Below are positions 26,427 to 37,200 of a stretch of 64,000 nucleotides of DNA, piece by piece; the stretch's first letter is position 1; the number at the start of each line of letters is the position of its first letter. A program made the position numbers and the translations under genes. This DNA comes from Tolypothrix sp. PCC 7712 (GTDB lineage: Bacteria; Cyanobacteriota; Cyanobacteriia; Cyanobacteriales; Nostocaceae), in assembly GCF_025860405.1 (NCBI RefSeq), contig NZ_CP063785.1, positions 6,449,390-6,513,389 on the forward strand. Reading direction: 5' to 3'. A model generated the notes under the pieces. That model was given only the letters and a program-made list of their open reading frames with translations. It made no database searches and was not told the DNA's origin.

Positions 26427-28195
26427 GCGATCTCATTGTTCCTAAAAATGCGATTTATGAGGTTACTACTTACAAGTTGCTTGTCAATGGTAAGGACATC
26501 ACCAACGATTATGCGCTGTTGTCCCTAACAATTAACTTGGTGGTGAATCGAGTACCAACAGTGCGGTTGATACTGCGAGATGGTGACCCTGCGGCAGAAA
26601 CTTTTGCAAGCAGTGAAGGGCCTGACCTAGTTCCAGGTAACGAAATCACAATTTCCCTGGGTTACGATGGCAAAGATCGCCAGGTATTTAAAGGATTGAT
26701 TGTCAAACAAGCGCTGAAAGTCGGTGCTAATGGCGACTCGATGCTCATCCTTGATTGTAAAGCTGCTGCCACAAAATTGACCGTGGGTCGCCATAGTCGC
26801 TATTTTCAGGACATCAAGGATAGTGATGCGATCGCACAAATTCTCGGTAACTACAGTCTAGGAGCAGTAGAAGTTACCGACAGCAAAATCAAGCATCCGG
26901 AAATCGTCCAATACTACGCTACTGATTGGGATTTTATTCTGTCTCGCGCTGAAATGAACGGACAGATTGTTGTTGTAGAAAAGGACAAATTCAAGGTAAA
27001 ACCGCCGAATACTAGCGGTAATTCCATTATTACCCTCACCTATGGCATCAATATACTAGAGTTTGAAGCCGAAATGGACGCGCGATCGCAATACCCAGAG
27101 GTCAAGGCGCAAGCTTGGAGTTATGGCGATCAGGCGTTACTTGAGGCGGAGGGGAGGGAGCCTACAGTTAACAAACAGGGTAATCTCTCAGGTGAGCAGT
27201 TGGCTAAAGCCATTGCTTTGCAACCATTCCAACTCAGTCATAGTGGTCACTTACAAGCCCAAGAACTGCAAGCATGGGCAGATGCTCAATTGCTCAAAAG
27301 CCGATTAGCGAAAATTCAAGGCAGGGTGAAGATTAAAGGCTATCCTGATGCTCAGATTGATGCCCTGATTGAGTTGAAAGGAATTGGTCAGCGTTTTAAC
27401 GGAATAGCCTATGTCTCTGGCATTCGTCACGAAGTTATCGGTGGAGCTTGGTTTACTCATATACAGCTTGGTATGAATTCTCAGTGGTTTTACCAGGAAG
27501 CTGACATCGTTGATAGACCAGCATCAGGGATGCTCCCTGGTGTTAATGGCTTACAAATTGGTGTAGTAGTGCAGTTAGGGAATGATCCTAATGGTGAAGA
27601 CAGGATTTTAGTCAAAGTGCCTACCCTCGATTCTCAGTCTCAGGGAATTTGGACTCGTATCGCTACTTTGGATGCTGGTAACAATCGCGGTTCCTTTTTT
27701 CGCCCGGAAATTGGTGACGAAGTGGTATTGGGCTTTCTCAACGACGATCCACGCGATGCAATTGTATTAGGAATGCTCAACAGCAAGGCGAAACCAGCAC
27801 CCCTACAAGCTTCCGATAACAATCACCAGAAAGGATTTTTTACGCGATCGCAAATCAAAGTTACCTTCGACGATGAAAAAAAATTCATCACCTTGGAAAC
27901 CCCTGGTGGTAACAAAATTACCATCTCCGATGAGGATAAGGGAATTGCTTTGAAAGACCAAAACGGTAATACCTTGACTATGAACGATAGCGGTATCGTC
28001 ATGAAAAGCCCGAAAGATATCACCATCGAAGCCACTGGTAAGTTAACACTCAAAGCTACCCAAGATACCAGCATTGAGGGAATGAACGTCAATGTTAAAG
28101 CCAATGCTCAGTTTAAAGCCCAAGGTAATACTGGTGCGGAGGTTTCCACAAGTGCGATCGCGATTCTCAAGGGTTCTTTAGTTCAGATTAATTAA
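26423..28195 (+). CDS. cis8: CIS spike protein, VgrG-like (Afp8/Pvc8)
   Basis: A 590-residue spike hub. The N-terminal gp27-like part (about 1-360) includes TINLVVNRVPTVRLILRDG and AWADAQLLKSRLAKIQGRVK. The gp5-like OB domain (about 370-450) includes GLQIGVVVQLGNDPNGEDRI and GSFFRPEIGDEVVLGFLNDDPRDAIVLG. The C-terminal beta-prism consists of repeats such as FITLETPGGNKITISDEDKG. As a trimer it carries the PAAR tip encoded next. No extra effector domain is fused at the C-terminus, which ends LKGSLVQIN. Confidence 0.94.
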   Translation: MSDLIVPKNAIYEVTTYKLLVNGKDITNDYALLSLTINLVVNRVPTVRLILRDGDPAAETFASSEGPDLVPGNEITISLGYDGKDRQVFKGLIVKQALKVGANGDSMLILDCKAAATKLTVGRHSRYFQDIKDSDAIAQILGNYSLGAVEVTDSKIKHPEIVQYYATDWDFILSRAEMNGQIVVVEKDKFKVKPPNTSGNSIITLTYGINILEFEAEMDARSQYPEVKAQAWSYGDQALLEAEGREPTVNKQGNLSGEQLAKAIALQPFQLSHSGHLQAQELQAWADAQLLKSRLAKIQGRVKIKGYPDAQIDALIELKGIGQRFNGIAYVSGIRHEVIGGAWFTHIQLGMNSQWFYQEADIVDRPASGMLPGVNGLQIGVVVQLGNDPNGEDRILVKVPTLDSQSQGIWTRIATLDAGNNRGSFFRPEIGDEVVLGFLNDDPRDAIVLGMLNSKAKPAPLQASDNNHQKGFFTRSQIKVTFDDEKKFITLETPGGNKITISDEDKGIALKDQNGNTLTMNDSGIVMKSPKDITIEATGKLTLKATQDTSIEGMNVNVKANAQFKAQGNTGAEVSTSAIAILKGSLVQIN

Positions 28196-28229
28196 TTTTA
28201 GATTTTCAGAATAATTAACCGCTGATATA

Positions 28230-28257
28230 GACGCGGAGCGGCTTCCCGCAGGGTACG
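28230..28257 (+). repeat. Small dispersed repeat, copy 1
   Basis: GACGCGGAGCGGCTTCCCGC followed by AGGGTACG; the reverse complement recurs at 38255-38280 inside a heptamer array. GC-rich and non-coding, between the spike and PAAR genes. Confidence 0.6.
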
Positions 28258-28324
28258 CCGATAAACGCCGATAAATACAAGATTTTTAATTGCCAATTAG
28301 TAATGACAAGGAAAGTAACTAGAT

Positions 28325-28627
28325 ATGGGAAAACCAGCTGCGCGAATTACTGATATGCATGTTTGTCCGATGCAAACTCCAGGAATACCCCCGATTCCTC
28401 ATGTGGGTGGCCCTGTAATTGGCCCTGGACAACCGAATGTCTTAATCGGTGGATTACCTGCTGCTGTATTGGGTGATACCTGTACCTGCGTTGGGCCACC
28501 AGACGCTATTGTTATGGGTTCAGCAACTGTGCTGATTGGGGGGAAACCTGCGGCGCGCTTGGGCGACACTACAGCACATGGCGGCTCGATTGTCTTAGGA
28601 AATTTTACTGTATTAATCGGAGGCTGA
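28325..28627 (+). CDS. cis10: CIS tip protein, PAAR domain (Afp10/Pvc10)
   Basis: A 100-residue PAAR protein that sharpens the spike. It shows the repeated motif GKPAARITDMHVCPM, PNVLIGGLPAAVLGDTCTC and GGKPAARLGDTTAHGG, with His/Cys residues placed to bind one metal ion. It has no extension, so no effector is fused here. An AAGGAAA ribosome binding site precedes the ATG. The gp25 gene begins one base after its stop codon. Confidence 0.94.
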   Translation: MGKPAARITDMHVCPMQTPGIPPIPHVGGPVIGPGQPNVLIGGLPAAVLGDTCTCVGPPDAIVMGSATVLIGGKPAARLGDTTAHGGSIVLGNFTVLIGG

Positions 28628-28628
28628 G

Positions 28629-29054
28629 ATGGATGAAAACGATAATGCTTTTCTGGGGACAGGTTGGGGGTTTCCGCCGCAATTTAATAAAGTGTCTCGC
28701 AGTGTCAGGCTTGTCAGTGCTGAGGAAGATATTAACGAAAGTCTCAAAATTCTCCTGACAACTAGTTTGGGTGAACGGGTGATGCAGCCTACCTATGGCT
28801 GTAACCTAGAAGATTTACTGTTTGAGCCTCTGAGTCCAACTGTAGCTAGCAATATTAAAGAATTAGTCAGGATTGCCATTGTTTATCATGAGCCTCGCAT
28901 CCGCTTAGAACGCTTGGATCTCAACCTTGATGATCAGTTACAAGGGGTCATCAATATCACAGTGGATTACATAATTATTACTACTAATTCTCGTTTCAAT
29001 TTCGTTTATCCTTTCTATTTACAAGAAGGCGTTGGTTCGTTAGCAATTATTTAA
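28629..29054 (+). CDS. cis9: CIS baseplate protein, GPW/gp25 family (Afp9/Pvc9)
   Basis: A 141-residue gp25-like wedge protein that nucleates sheath assembly: FLGTGWGFPPQFN, SLKILLTTSLGERVMQPTYGCNLEDLLFEPL with the conserved GER motif, and an AIVYHEPRIRLERLDL block. A GGAGG ribosome binding site lies inside the end of the PAAR gene, so translation is coupled. Confidence 0.94.
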   Translation: MDENDNAFLGTGWGFPPQFNKVSRSVRLVSAEEDINESLKILLTTSLGERVMQPTYGCNLEDLLFEPLSPTVASNIKELVRIAIVYHEPRIRLERLDLNLDDQLQGVINITVDYIIITTNSRFNFVYPFYLQEGVGSLAII

Positions 29055-29204
29055 TTAGGTCGTTCTTTGTTCTTTGTCATTTGTCATTGGTAATAGTTTT
29101 AAGCCTGTTTATATTTTGTAATCTAGTTTGCTTGATTTCCACCGAGTTACTTAATTCGTAGAAAAATAGGAAAATCATATAAAATATTGAACTTGTTAAA
29201 TGTT

Positions 29205-29303
29205 ATACCAAATCAAAAAATGTTTGCGACGCATCAATATATTCCAGAGGGCACGGCGTGCCGTGCCCCTACCATCTGTCGCATTCTTTTTTCAAATTGG
29301 TAT
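29205..29303 (+). mobile_element. MITE family C, copy 2
   Basis: Begins ATACCAAATCAAAAAATG, ends TTCAAATTGGTAT, with the central hairpin GGGCACGGC/GCCGTGCCC closed almost directly. The shortest and cleanest of three copies. It sits between the gp25 and baseplate J genes. Confidence 0.75.
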
Positions 29304-29318
29304 TAAATCCAAATAATT

Positions 29319-29365
29319 AATTACGAACTACGAACTACGAATTACGAACTACGAACTACGAATTA
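29319..29365 (+). repeat. Heptamer repeat (CTACGAA/TTACGAA)n
   Basis: About six units directly upstream of the baseplate J ATG; no purine-rich ribosome binding site is present between array and start codon. Confidence 0.85.
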
Positions 29366-29367
29366 TC

Positions 29368-32300
29368 ATGAAAATCCGCCCAGAAAAACTTAAAAATCCA
29401 CTAATTCGCGATGGGGTAAGCCAGCGTCAGCGACAGGTTCCGGCTTTATCGCCTGATTTTGTGAAGGTGGATGAAAATGACTTGGGCGATTTTCTGGTAT
29501 TTGCCTATCGTTTCAGTGAGCAGGTTATTTATTACAATGATAAAAACGACCCTGAGGGGAATTGGCAAGCCTTCTTTACTGGCAATACTCCCGTACAAAT
29601 TGCACTGATTAGTAAAACCCGCCCGCAAAAAATCAAAGACCAATATAGCCAGCATTTGCGAGAGTTCCTTTCTGAGTTATCAACTGAAAGCGGGCAATCA
29701 AGTAAGAAATTTGAAAAGTTTGCTGATTTATTAACTACATGGATTGAAATCCTTAATCAAATATATAATTGGTATATAAGTTTAGAATCTTATACACCTC
29801 TACAAGCTGTAATTAGAGGATTGGTAAAAACTAATCTTCGTGAGCCTATATTGCGGATTTGGGCTTTTGAACAAGCTTATATAGCTGCTACTAAAGAAGT
29901 AGCAAAATCAGGTAATATTTATACAAAATTTAATGAAGAATTTAAGTTAAATATCACTACTCCAGTAGCCGATCGCACTCCTTTTAATGCAAATCCTGTA
30001 CAAGTGCGAGATGAACTAGACGCTGTATTTCAAATTTTATTTCAAAACTACTATCAAATTATTCAACAGGCTCCGCAGTATTTAGAAAAAAGTCTGCAAG
30101 CTAGACAGGATCATCAACCATATTTAGCCCTTTATTTGGCTTTTTTGGAAGTGATGAAACCTGCACGAGATGACCTGAATTTGATGACGCAGCGACATCT
30201 CGACTTCTTTTATCGTCAAGTATTGCGTTTGCGCGATCGCCCAGCCCAACCAGACCACGCCCACCTCATTTTTGAACTGATCAAGTCTCAAACTGAATTT
30301 GCGCTACCTGCTGGGACTCGTTTCAAGGCTGGTAAAGATGCTACTGGTAAGGATTTATTCTATAGCCTTGATGCAGATATCGTTATTCATAAAGCCCAGA
30401 TTACCAGCCTCAAAGGTTTATTTTTAGACTTACAAGCAGTTAATCCTAGCGAAAAACCTCCGCGCAATCCTGGTTTATTCTCCTCCCCAGTGGCGAACTC
30501 GTTTGATGGATTGGGAGGAGATTTTCCCAAGGAACAAATCATCAAAACCTGGCTTCCTTTTGGGAATGACAAACGCCAAGCAACAAATTTAGGTTTAGCG
30601 ATCGCATCTGATGTTTTATTGTTACAAGAAAGTGAACGGGTGATTCAGTTCACCTTTTCTCTGAGTGGTTTGGGGACAGTACTTCCAGAAAATAAACTGC
30701 ATGAAGTCTTTGAAGTTTATCTCAGTGGTGAAAAAGAGTGGATCAAAGCCGACATTTTAAAATCAGGTGTGTCTATAACTGGAGGTGGTAAAGAAAAAAC
30801 TGGCTGGAATAATTCGGAACTTTCTTTAGTAGTTGTATTAGCGGCTGAGATTGACCCCGTTTTACCTTACCTTCCAGAGAAGCCAATTCCCTATAACCCT
30901 GATGTTCCTAACTTCCCTCTCAAACTCCAGCAAGCCTCACCAGTAGCGCGTATAGAATTAAAAACTCAGGTTTTAGTCGATAATTTGCCAGCATATCATT
31001 ATTTCCGTACTGCCAAGCTAGAAAAGGTCACCATTACCACGCGGGTGAAAGAAGTTCGCAATTTGGTTGTGCAGAATGATTTGGGTGTATTAGATGCTAC
31101 CAAACCTTTCCAGCCTTTTGGCCCCAGACCAGCAGTAGGCTCAAAATTTTATGTTGGGAGTCGAGAAATTTTTCTGAAAAATCTCTCGGATTTGCAAATC
31201 AATATTAAATGGGAAAAATTACCCGCCTCTCTGAAAGACCATTATCGCGGCTACTATCTTGACGGCGAACCTTCACAACCTGATTTTGACAATTTTTCTG
31301 CACAATTAGCGCGATTGACTAAACGCACTTGGTCAGAAGAAGGTTTGAGCAATCCTTACGAACTTTTGACCTCAGGCGATCGCACTCTTGTTAACGCCCA
31401 AGCAACGCCGCTACAGGGTGAGGAAATTGATAATTTCACCAGCTTGAACAATCAAACAACTGGTGGTTTTTTGAGTTTCAGCCTCAATCAAGACTTTTTG
31501 CATGAAGAGTTTGTGACGAAATATGCAATTCAGACATTAGCTGCAGCTAAAGATTTTGCAGATGGAAAATATGTTAATGATGCTGTCTATGAGGACAAAG
31601 ACAACAAGCTAACACGATGGCTTCCAGGGGTGAATTTACCTAAAAATACCGTAGCACCCATTACCCTCAACCAACCTTACACACCGACTATTCAATCGCT
31701 TTATCTCAAATACACCGCAGTTGCGACAACACAGGATTGTACAATTTTCCATCTTTACCCATTTGGCGGGTTTGAGCATTTGGAGGCGAAACAACCAGAC
31801 TTTTTACCACAGTTTACCAATGAAGGGGAATTACTAATTGGATTAGAAAACCTCGAACCGCCTACAGCATTACCTTTACTCTTCCAAGTAGCGGAAGCCA
31901 GCGCTGATACAGCGTTAAAAAAAGCTGATGTGAAATGGTTTTATTTAAAAGATAATTCTTGGGAATCTTTGAGCGATCGCATTGTCAGCGACAATACCAA
32001 CGGTTTAATTGCCTCTGGTATTATCCATCTGGGGATTCCTGCAGATATTAGCAAAGCCAAAACCACAATTCTCGATCCTAACTTGTATTGGCTAAAGGTG
32101 ACTGTACCTGCGCGCAGTGGTGCTATCTGTCAAATCTTCGGTGTCCACACCCAAGCTGCAAGGGTGAGTTTCACAGATGAAGGTAACGATCCCAACCATT
32201 TAGCCAATCCCTTACCTGCTGGTACTATTGCCAAACAGGTTAACCCCAACCCAGAAGTCAAAACCATAGAGCAGCTCTATGACTCCTTTGGTGGGAAGAT

Positions 32301-33060
32301 TAAAGAGCAGCCAACTGATTTTTATATCCGCATTAGTGAACATCTACGCCACAAAGGCCGGGCTGTTACCATCTTTGACTATGAAAGGCTTGTACTAGAA
32401 AAGTTTCCCGAAATTTATAAAGTTCGCTGCATCAATCACGGAGAAGTTAATCTACAAAACGGCAAGTTACAGGAATTAACACCAGGATCGGTAACTTTAG
32501 CTGTCATTCCCAACTTGGCATTGATGGGTATTACTAATGAATTAGAACCCAAAGTTAACATTAACCTGCTACAGCAAATTGAGAAATATATAGCTAGTAT
32601 CAGTTCTCCTTGGGCTGCAATACAGGTAGTAAATCCAGCCTACGAACATATTCAGGTGGAATTTCAGGTGAAATTTAAATCTCCCTATTCCGCCAACTTT
32701 GGCTACTATAGCCGCCAATTAGAACAAGCTATTACTTATTTTCTTGCCCCTTGGACAATGGATACTCAGGCGGAAATTCAGTTTGGCGGAAAACTCTACC
32801 GTTCAGCAATTGTCAACTTTATCGAAAAACAGGAATACATAGACTATGTTGTGGATTTTAAAATGCACCAAGACACCCAGCGAGATATTCGAGAAGCGAT
32901 CGCCTCTACTGCGCGATCGGTTTTAACTTCAGTCTCGTTAAAAACTAGCGCTCAAAGTCACATTATCCAAGAATTTCAAGAAAAAACAGTTGTACCTAAT
33001 CAAAAAATTGAGTCTGGTGTTCTAGGTTATGAATCGTTAGAAGATTTGGAATTGTTATGA
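29368..33060 (+). CDS. cis11: CIS baseplate wedge protein, baseplate J-like (Afp11/Pvc11)
   Basis: A 1230-residue wedge protein. The C-terminal quarter has the baseplate J-like signature: PTDFYIRISEHLRHKGRAVT, DYERLVLEKFPEIYKVRC, PGSVTLAVIPN, NPAYEHIQVEFQVKF and GGKLYRSAIVNFIEKQEYIDYV. The N-terminal half is helical (HLDFFYRQVLRLRDRPAQPD, ELIKSQTEFALPAGTRFKAG) and larger than the AFP homologue. With gp25 and the Cis12-like protein it builds the six-fold wedge ring. Its start follows a heptamer array rather than a normal ribosome binding site. Confidence 0.92.
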   Translation: MKIRPEKLKNPLIRDGVSQRQRQVPALSPDFVKVDENDLGDFLVFAYRFSEQVIYYNDKNDPEGNWQAFFTGNTPVQIALISKTRPQKIKDQYSQHLREFLSELSTESGQSSKKFEKFADLLTTWIEILNQIYNWYISLESYTPLQAVIRGLVKTNLREPILRIWAFEQAYIAATKEVAKSGNIYTKFNEEFKLNITTPVADRTPFNANPVQVRDELDAVFQILFQNYYQIIQQAPQYLEKSLQARQDHQPYLALYLAFLEVMKPARDDLNLMTQRHLDFFYRQVLRLRDRPAQPDHAHLIFELIKSQTEFALPAGTRFKAGKDATGKDLFYSLDADIVIHKAQITSLKGLFLDLQAVNPSEKPPRNPGLFSSPVANSFDGLGGDFPKEQIIKTWLPFGNDKRQATNLGLAIASDVLLLQESERVIQFTFSLSGLGTVLPENKLHEVFEVYLSGEKEWIKADILKSGVSITGGGKEKTGWNNSELSLVVVLAAEIDPVLPYLPEKPIPYNPDVPNFPLKLQQASPVARIELKTQVLVDNLPAYHYFRTAKLEKVTITTRVKEVRNLVVQNDLGVLDATKPFQPFGPRPAVGSKFYVGSREIFLKNLSDLQINIKWEKLPASLKDHYRGYYLDGEPSQPDFDNFSAQLARLTKRTWSEEGLSNPYELLTSGDRTLVNAQATPLQGEEIDNFTSLNNQTTGGFLSFSLNQDFLHEEFVTKYAIQTLAAAKDFADGKYVNDAVYEDKDNKLTRWLPGVNLPKNTVAPITLNQPYTPTIQSLYLKYTAVATTQDCTIFHLYPFGGFEHLEAKQPDFLPQFTNEGELLIGLENLEPPTALPLLFQVAEASADTALKKADVKWFYLKDNSWESLSDRIVSDNTNGLIASGIIHLGIPADISKAKTTILDPNLYWLKVTVPARSGAICQIFGVHTQAARVSFTDEGNDPNHLANPLPAGTIAKQVNPNPEVKTIEQLYDSFGGKIKEQPTDFYIRISEHLRHKGRAVTIFDYERLVLEKFPEIYKVRCINHGEVNLQNGKLQELTPGSVTLAVIPNLALMGITNELEPKVNINLLQQIEKYIASISSPWAAIQVVNPAYEHIQVEFQVKFKSPYSANFGYYSRQLEQAITYFLAPWTMDTQAEIQFGGKLYRSAIVNFIEKQEYIDYVVDFKMHQDTQRDIREAIASTARSVLTSVSLKTSAQSHIIQEFQEKTVVPNQKIESGVLGYESLEDLELL

Positions 33061-33543
33061 ATTCTAGGTGTAAATAAAGATTTACAAGTTTAATTTTTGT
33101 CACAAATTAGGGTTTATAGATGTTAATTTTTTATGAAAATATTCATTTACGCATGATTTTGTATAAATCTTAAATAGCAGCGTGTTTTGTACCATTAATT
33201 TTGAGGTTAAAAAATGAACCGCAAAGGTACGAAGTACGCAAAGGAAGAAGAATTAAGGGTAATACCAATTCTTGATGAGGCTGCATAGAATTCGATCCCC
33301 CCTAGCCCCCCTTAATAAGGGGGGAACTAGAAAAAATCTATCAAAGTCCCCCTTTTTAAGGGGGATTTAGGGGGATCTAGATATGTGCAACTCCACATTA
33401 AATTCGGAATAATTTACTAAGCATGATTAATAATACAGGTGACCTCATTATTAATTCTTCTTATTTTCTCTCTTTGCGCTCTTCGTGCCTTCGCGGTTCG
33501 TTAATTTCTACCAACACTACAATAAATTGCAGGATTCTCACTC
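33061..33543. other. Intergenic gap in the CIS locus
   Basis: About 480 bases between the baseplate J gene and the membrane-anchored protein gene. It holds a palindromic dispersed repeat (33294-33377) and sequence resembling common 'gcgaagtacgc' spacer repeats. I see no gene. The length suggests that a new promoter for the downstream half may lie here. Confidence 0.5.
33294..33377. repeat. Palindromic repeat, GATCCCCC type
   Basis: The outer ends GATCCCCCCTAG and TTTAGGGGGATC are inverted. Inside are two hairpins, CCCCCCTTAATAAGGGGGG and CCCCCTTTTTAAGGGGG. It is a dispersed cyanobacterial repeat with no coding capacity. Confidence 0.7.
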
Positions 33544-34032
33544 ATGTTTACCGTCTCCAATGATGCCAATATTTTAAGAAGCCGCAACGAACTTAAAAGT
33601 TTATTCAAAAACAAAAGTCGCCTCTCCGAAGACCACTTTAAAGACTTGATTACCTCCATGCTCAACAAACATGACGATCAATTTCATGGATTGTGGCAGG
33701 AGGGCAGAACCTATCGCAAAGGCGATGTCGTCTATTACCAAGGCGTACTGTGGGAAATGCAATTAGAAACAGAAATTTGCGCCCATGAAGATGAAGCACC
33801 AGGCAAAGGTAACCAATGGAAATCACTAGTCAAAGAATTAGAAAAGAAAGTCAATCAACTGCAACATGATTTAACAGAACTGAGTAAAGCCTTTGCTGAA
33901 TATCAAGAGCAAATGAAAATCCGGTTGCACCAATTTCTCAGATATATTACATTGCTCACCTTGGGATTAGCAATTACCTTTGTTTGGTTATTTATTGGCT
34001 CTACTCATCATATTGTTACAGGGACGAATTGA
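33544..34032 (+). CDS. CIS-locus membrane-anchored coiled-coil protein with CBM5/12-like segment
   Basis: A 162-residue protein. Residues about 57-75 read LWQEGRTYRKGDVVYYQGVLW, which follows the pattern of the short carbohydrate-binding module 5/12 fold (aromatic, then YxxGDxVxYxGxxW). A coiled coil (VKELEKKVNQLQHDLTELSK, about 98-128) and one membrane helix (about 132-152, ITLLTLGLAITFVWLFIG) follow, with a short tail. It sits between the two wedge genes, where AFP and PVC have no membrane protein. It may tether particles to a membrane, or bind glycan or another CIS part; both ideas are inference from layout. Confidence 0.75.
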   Translation: MFTVSNDANILRSRNELKSLFKNKSRLSEDHFKDLITSMLNKHDDQFHGLWQEGRTYRKGDVVYYQGVLWEMQLETEICAHEDEAPGKGNQWKSLVKELEKKVNQLQHDLTELSKAFAEYQEQMKIRLHQFLRYITLLTLGLAITFVWLFIGSTHHIVTGTN

Positions 34033-34201
34033 GCAAAGTTTGTCATGCTACTATCAAAATCATCAGAAGTGTTGTTGATGGTTGTTATCTTCCTCAATCA
34101 GTTAAATAAAACTAATTAAATCATCGCTTTTCTATTTCTTATCTACATGAATAAATTTTGAATTGACTTTGTTCTTTATATTCTAAACACACCTGAATTC
34201 C

Positions 34202-37200
34202 ATGCTGGAATACCCAAGCATATCGAAAAGTCAGCCTCAATTTCCCCCATATTTGAATTTTCAAACCTTGCGGGATATCGGGATTCAACACTTACAAAAT
34301 TTGTCCGGGAAACTTTGGACAGATTATAACCTGCACGATCCAGGTGTAACTATCCTAGAGGTACTATGCTATGCCGTCACCGATTTAGGCTATCGTAATA
34401 ACTTAGATATCCAAGATTTGTTAGCAAAAGCAAATCCTCAGAGTCCAGAGAACAACTTTTTTACAGTAGATGAAATCCTCACCTGCAATCCAGTCACAGA
34501 ACTAGATTTATGTAAGCGTCTGATCGATATTCCTGGTGTGCGTAATGCCATGCTGGAGAAAGTCACAACCTATGAACCAGATATTTATGTAGACTTTGCT
34601 CAAAGTACTCTGCAATATACTCCACCAGAAGCACAGACAAAAGACACGGCTTTTCGTCTGCATCCCCGTGGGCTTTACACTGTTAATATTGACCTCGACT
34701 CTGAATATAGTAAAAACGCCTGTGGACAACTTTACCGTTCTTGGGCGGATGTACTAGATAATGTCAACAGCGTTTTATGTAAATATCGCAACCTCTGCGA
34801 AGATATTTATGATGTGGTAATTTTGGGTGAGGAAGAAATTGCCCTCTGTACAGATATTGAATTAGCGGCTAATGCCGATGCTGAGGATGTACTAGTAAAT
34901 ATTTACGTACAAGTACAGTCATTTCTCTCGCCTCATCTACGATTTTATACCCTACAAGAATTACTAGATAAAGGCAAAAGTCCCACCGAAATCTTTGCTG
35001 GCAGACCTTCAGCCCTCCACGATCCAACTTACACTAAACCTTACGGTAGTCATGGTTTTATCGATACCGACGAATTAGCAGCCTTGACTCCGCCGAAAAT
35101 TCTCCATACTTCAGATTTATATCAAGAAATTCTCAAAGTTTCTGGGGTTGCGGCAATTGGTAAACTGAGTATCATCAGTTACATTAACGGTTTACCGCAA
35201 TCACAGCACCCTTGGTATTTGCAACTCACCGAGAAATACCGTCCGGTGCTGGGGGTGAAATATTCAAAAGTGAGATTGTTTAAGGGTAATCTTCCCATTG
35301 AAGTGAATATGGCAGAGGTGCAACGCCGCTACTACGAACAACAAGCGGCACGTATCAAAGCTGTACGCGACGAAAATGAACTAGATTTGATTGTACCGCA
35401 AGGCAGTTATTACGACTTAGCCGATTATTATTCCATCCAGCACGATTTTCCTTTAACCTACGGCATTAGTGAAGATGGCTTACCTGACACAGCTACCACA
35501 TTGAGGAAAGCCCAGGCTCGGCAATTAAAAGGATATTTGGTATTTTTCGATCAGATATTGGCAAATTATTTAGTGCAACTTTCTCATATCCGCGACCTCT
35601 TTTCTTGGGAAATAGATGCAGAGGAACCAGAAAACGGCTATGCTACTCGTAAAGCTGATCGCCAGTATACTTATTTCACTCAGAGGTTACAGAATTTTCC
35701 AGGGTGGGAAGAAATTCTCGGTGAGGAAAATTATCTTCCTAGCATTGGTGAGGATGTCGATAATTCTACTAGAGAAACCTATCGCGATCGCCGCAACCGT
35801 TTTCTCGATCATTTACTAGGGCGTTTTGCTGAATCCTTTACAGATTATGTGTTGCTGAACTACCGCATATTCGAGACTCACGCGGATAAAGTGAAGCATC
35901 AAACCGAGATTATGCAGGATAAGGCGCGATTTTTACAAGACTATCCTACTTTAAGCCGCGATCGCTTCCGTGCTTTTCATTATTGCAACTGTCAGGAAGT
36001 TTGGGACACCAACAATGTATCGGGTTTTAAAAAGCGGGTTTCTCGGCTGTTGGGGATTGCAGATGTGCGTCGGCGTGACTTCAGTCATTATCGAGTCAAG
36101 GAAGCGCCTGTAAGTTATATCTTGGCTGTAAATTCTGGTTTAGAGAATCAGACATTAAAAACTCGGCAAAGCTATCCTAGTCAAGCAGCAGCTGAGGCGG
36201 CTAAGGAAGAGTTTTTATCATTTGCTTTACATAATCAATTTTATCAACGCCTTGCTTATAGTTATTTCTATCACTACGGCTGGCAAGTAGTAGATAAAAC
36301 AGGTAAAAACGTTTTAGTTAAATACGATCGCTATTTTCCCTCAGCAGCTGAAAATCAAGCTCATTTAAAAATTCTCCTAGCAGAATTAGCTGTGCGGCTA
36401 GCTGGATTATCGCTGGAAACCCCTACCCAAGTTGCAGATTTTATCAACATCGAATTTGATGGCGAATTATATTACTTTCGCTTAAGCATTCCACCAGTTG
36501 CATCTGCATCAGGGGAAACTATTACATTTACAGGGGTGGAACGCTATGTTTCTCGTTCCATAGCCCAAGAAAACGCGATCGCAAGTTTACAGCAAATTAA
36601 ACAACAACGAAATTACTGTCAAAGTCGCTTGGGTGATGATAATCCCAAAAAATTTACCTACTACAGCTATGCTTTGGTAAATAACACCGGGAAAGTATTA
36701 TCGGAACGCAATCAACGGTGGTTGAACCCAGAAGAACGGGATTTAGATTTACAAAGCTGGTTCAGTAGCATTCAAGCTAATCAAAATCAATTTAAATTAG
36801 CAGTAGAACCCATCGATCAGAACTATCGTTTTGTACTGCAAAATTGTACTGGCAATCAAATTTTACTGCAAAGCTTAAACACTTATCCCACAGTAAATGC
36901 CGCTTGGCAAGCTACAGAAGCTTTTGCCGAAAGTCTGCGCTACTTCCGGCGTTATATCAGCCCAGCTAGTCAAAGCTATAGATTAGGGATTAAAGATAAA
37001 GATGGCAACCTCATAGCTGTAGCCGATACACAACAGACTCCGGGGGAAATCTTTCAACAACTTAACTCCGTAGAATCGATGTTGCGGATTGAACTGCTAC
37101 CGGAATCAACTTCTGAATATCGGTGGCAATTGCTACACCAGGGTGAAATATTACTGCAAAGTATCCCCGTATTTGCAGATGAAAAAACAGCCCGCGATCG

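Noticed and set aside
26423..28627. Type VI secretion system (VgrG and PAAR)
   Set aside because: No TssJ/L/M membrane complex, TssB/C pair or ClpV; sheath and tube are of the AFP/PVC type.
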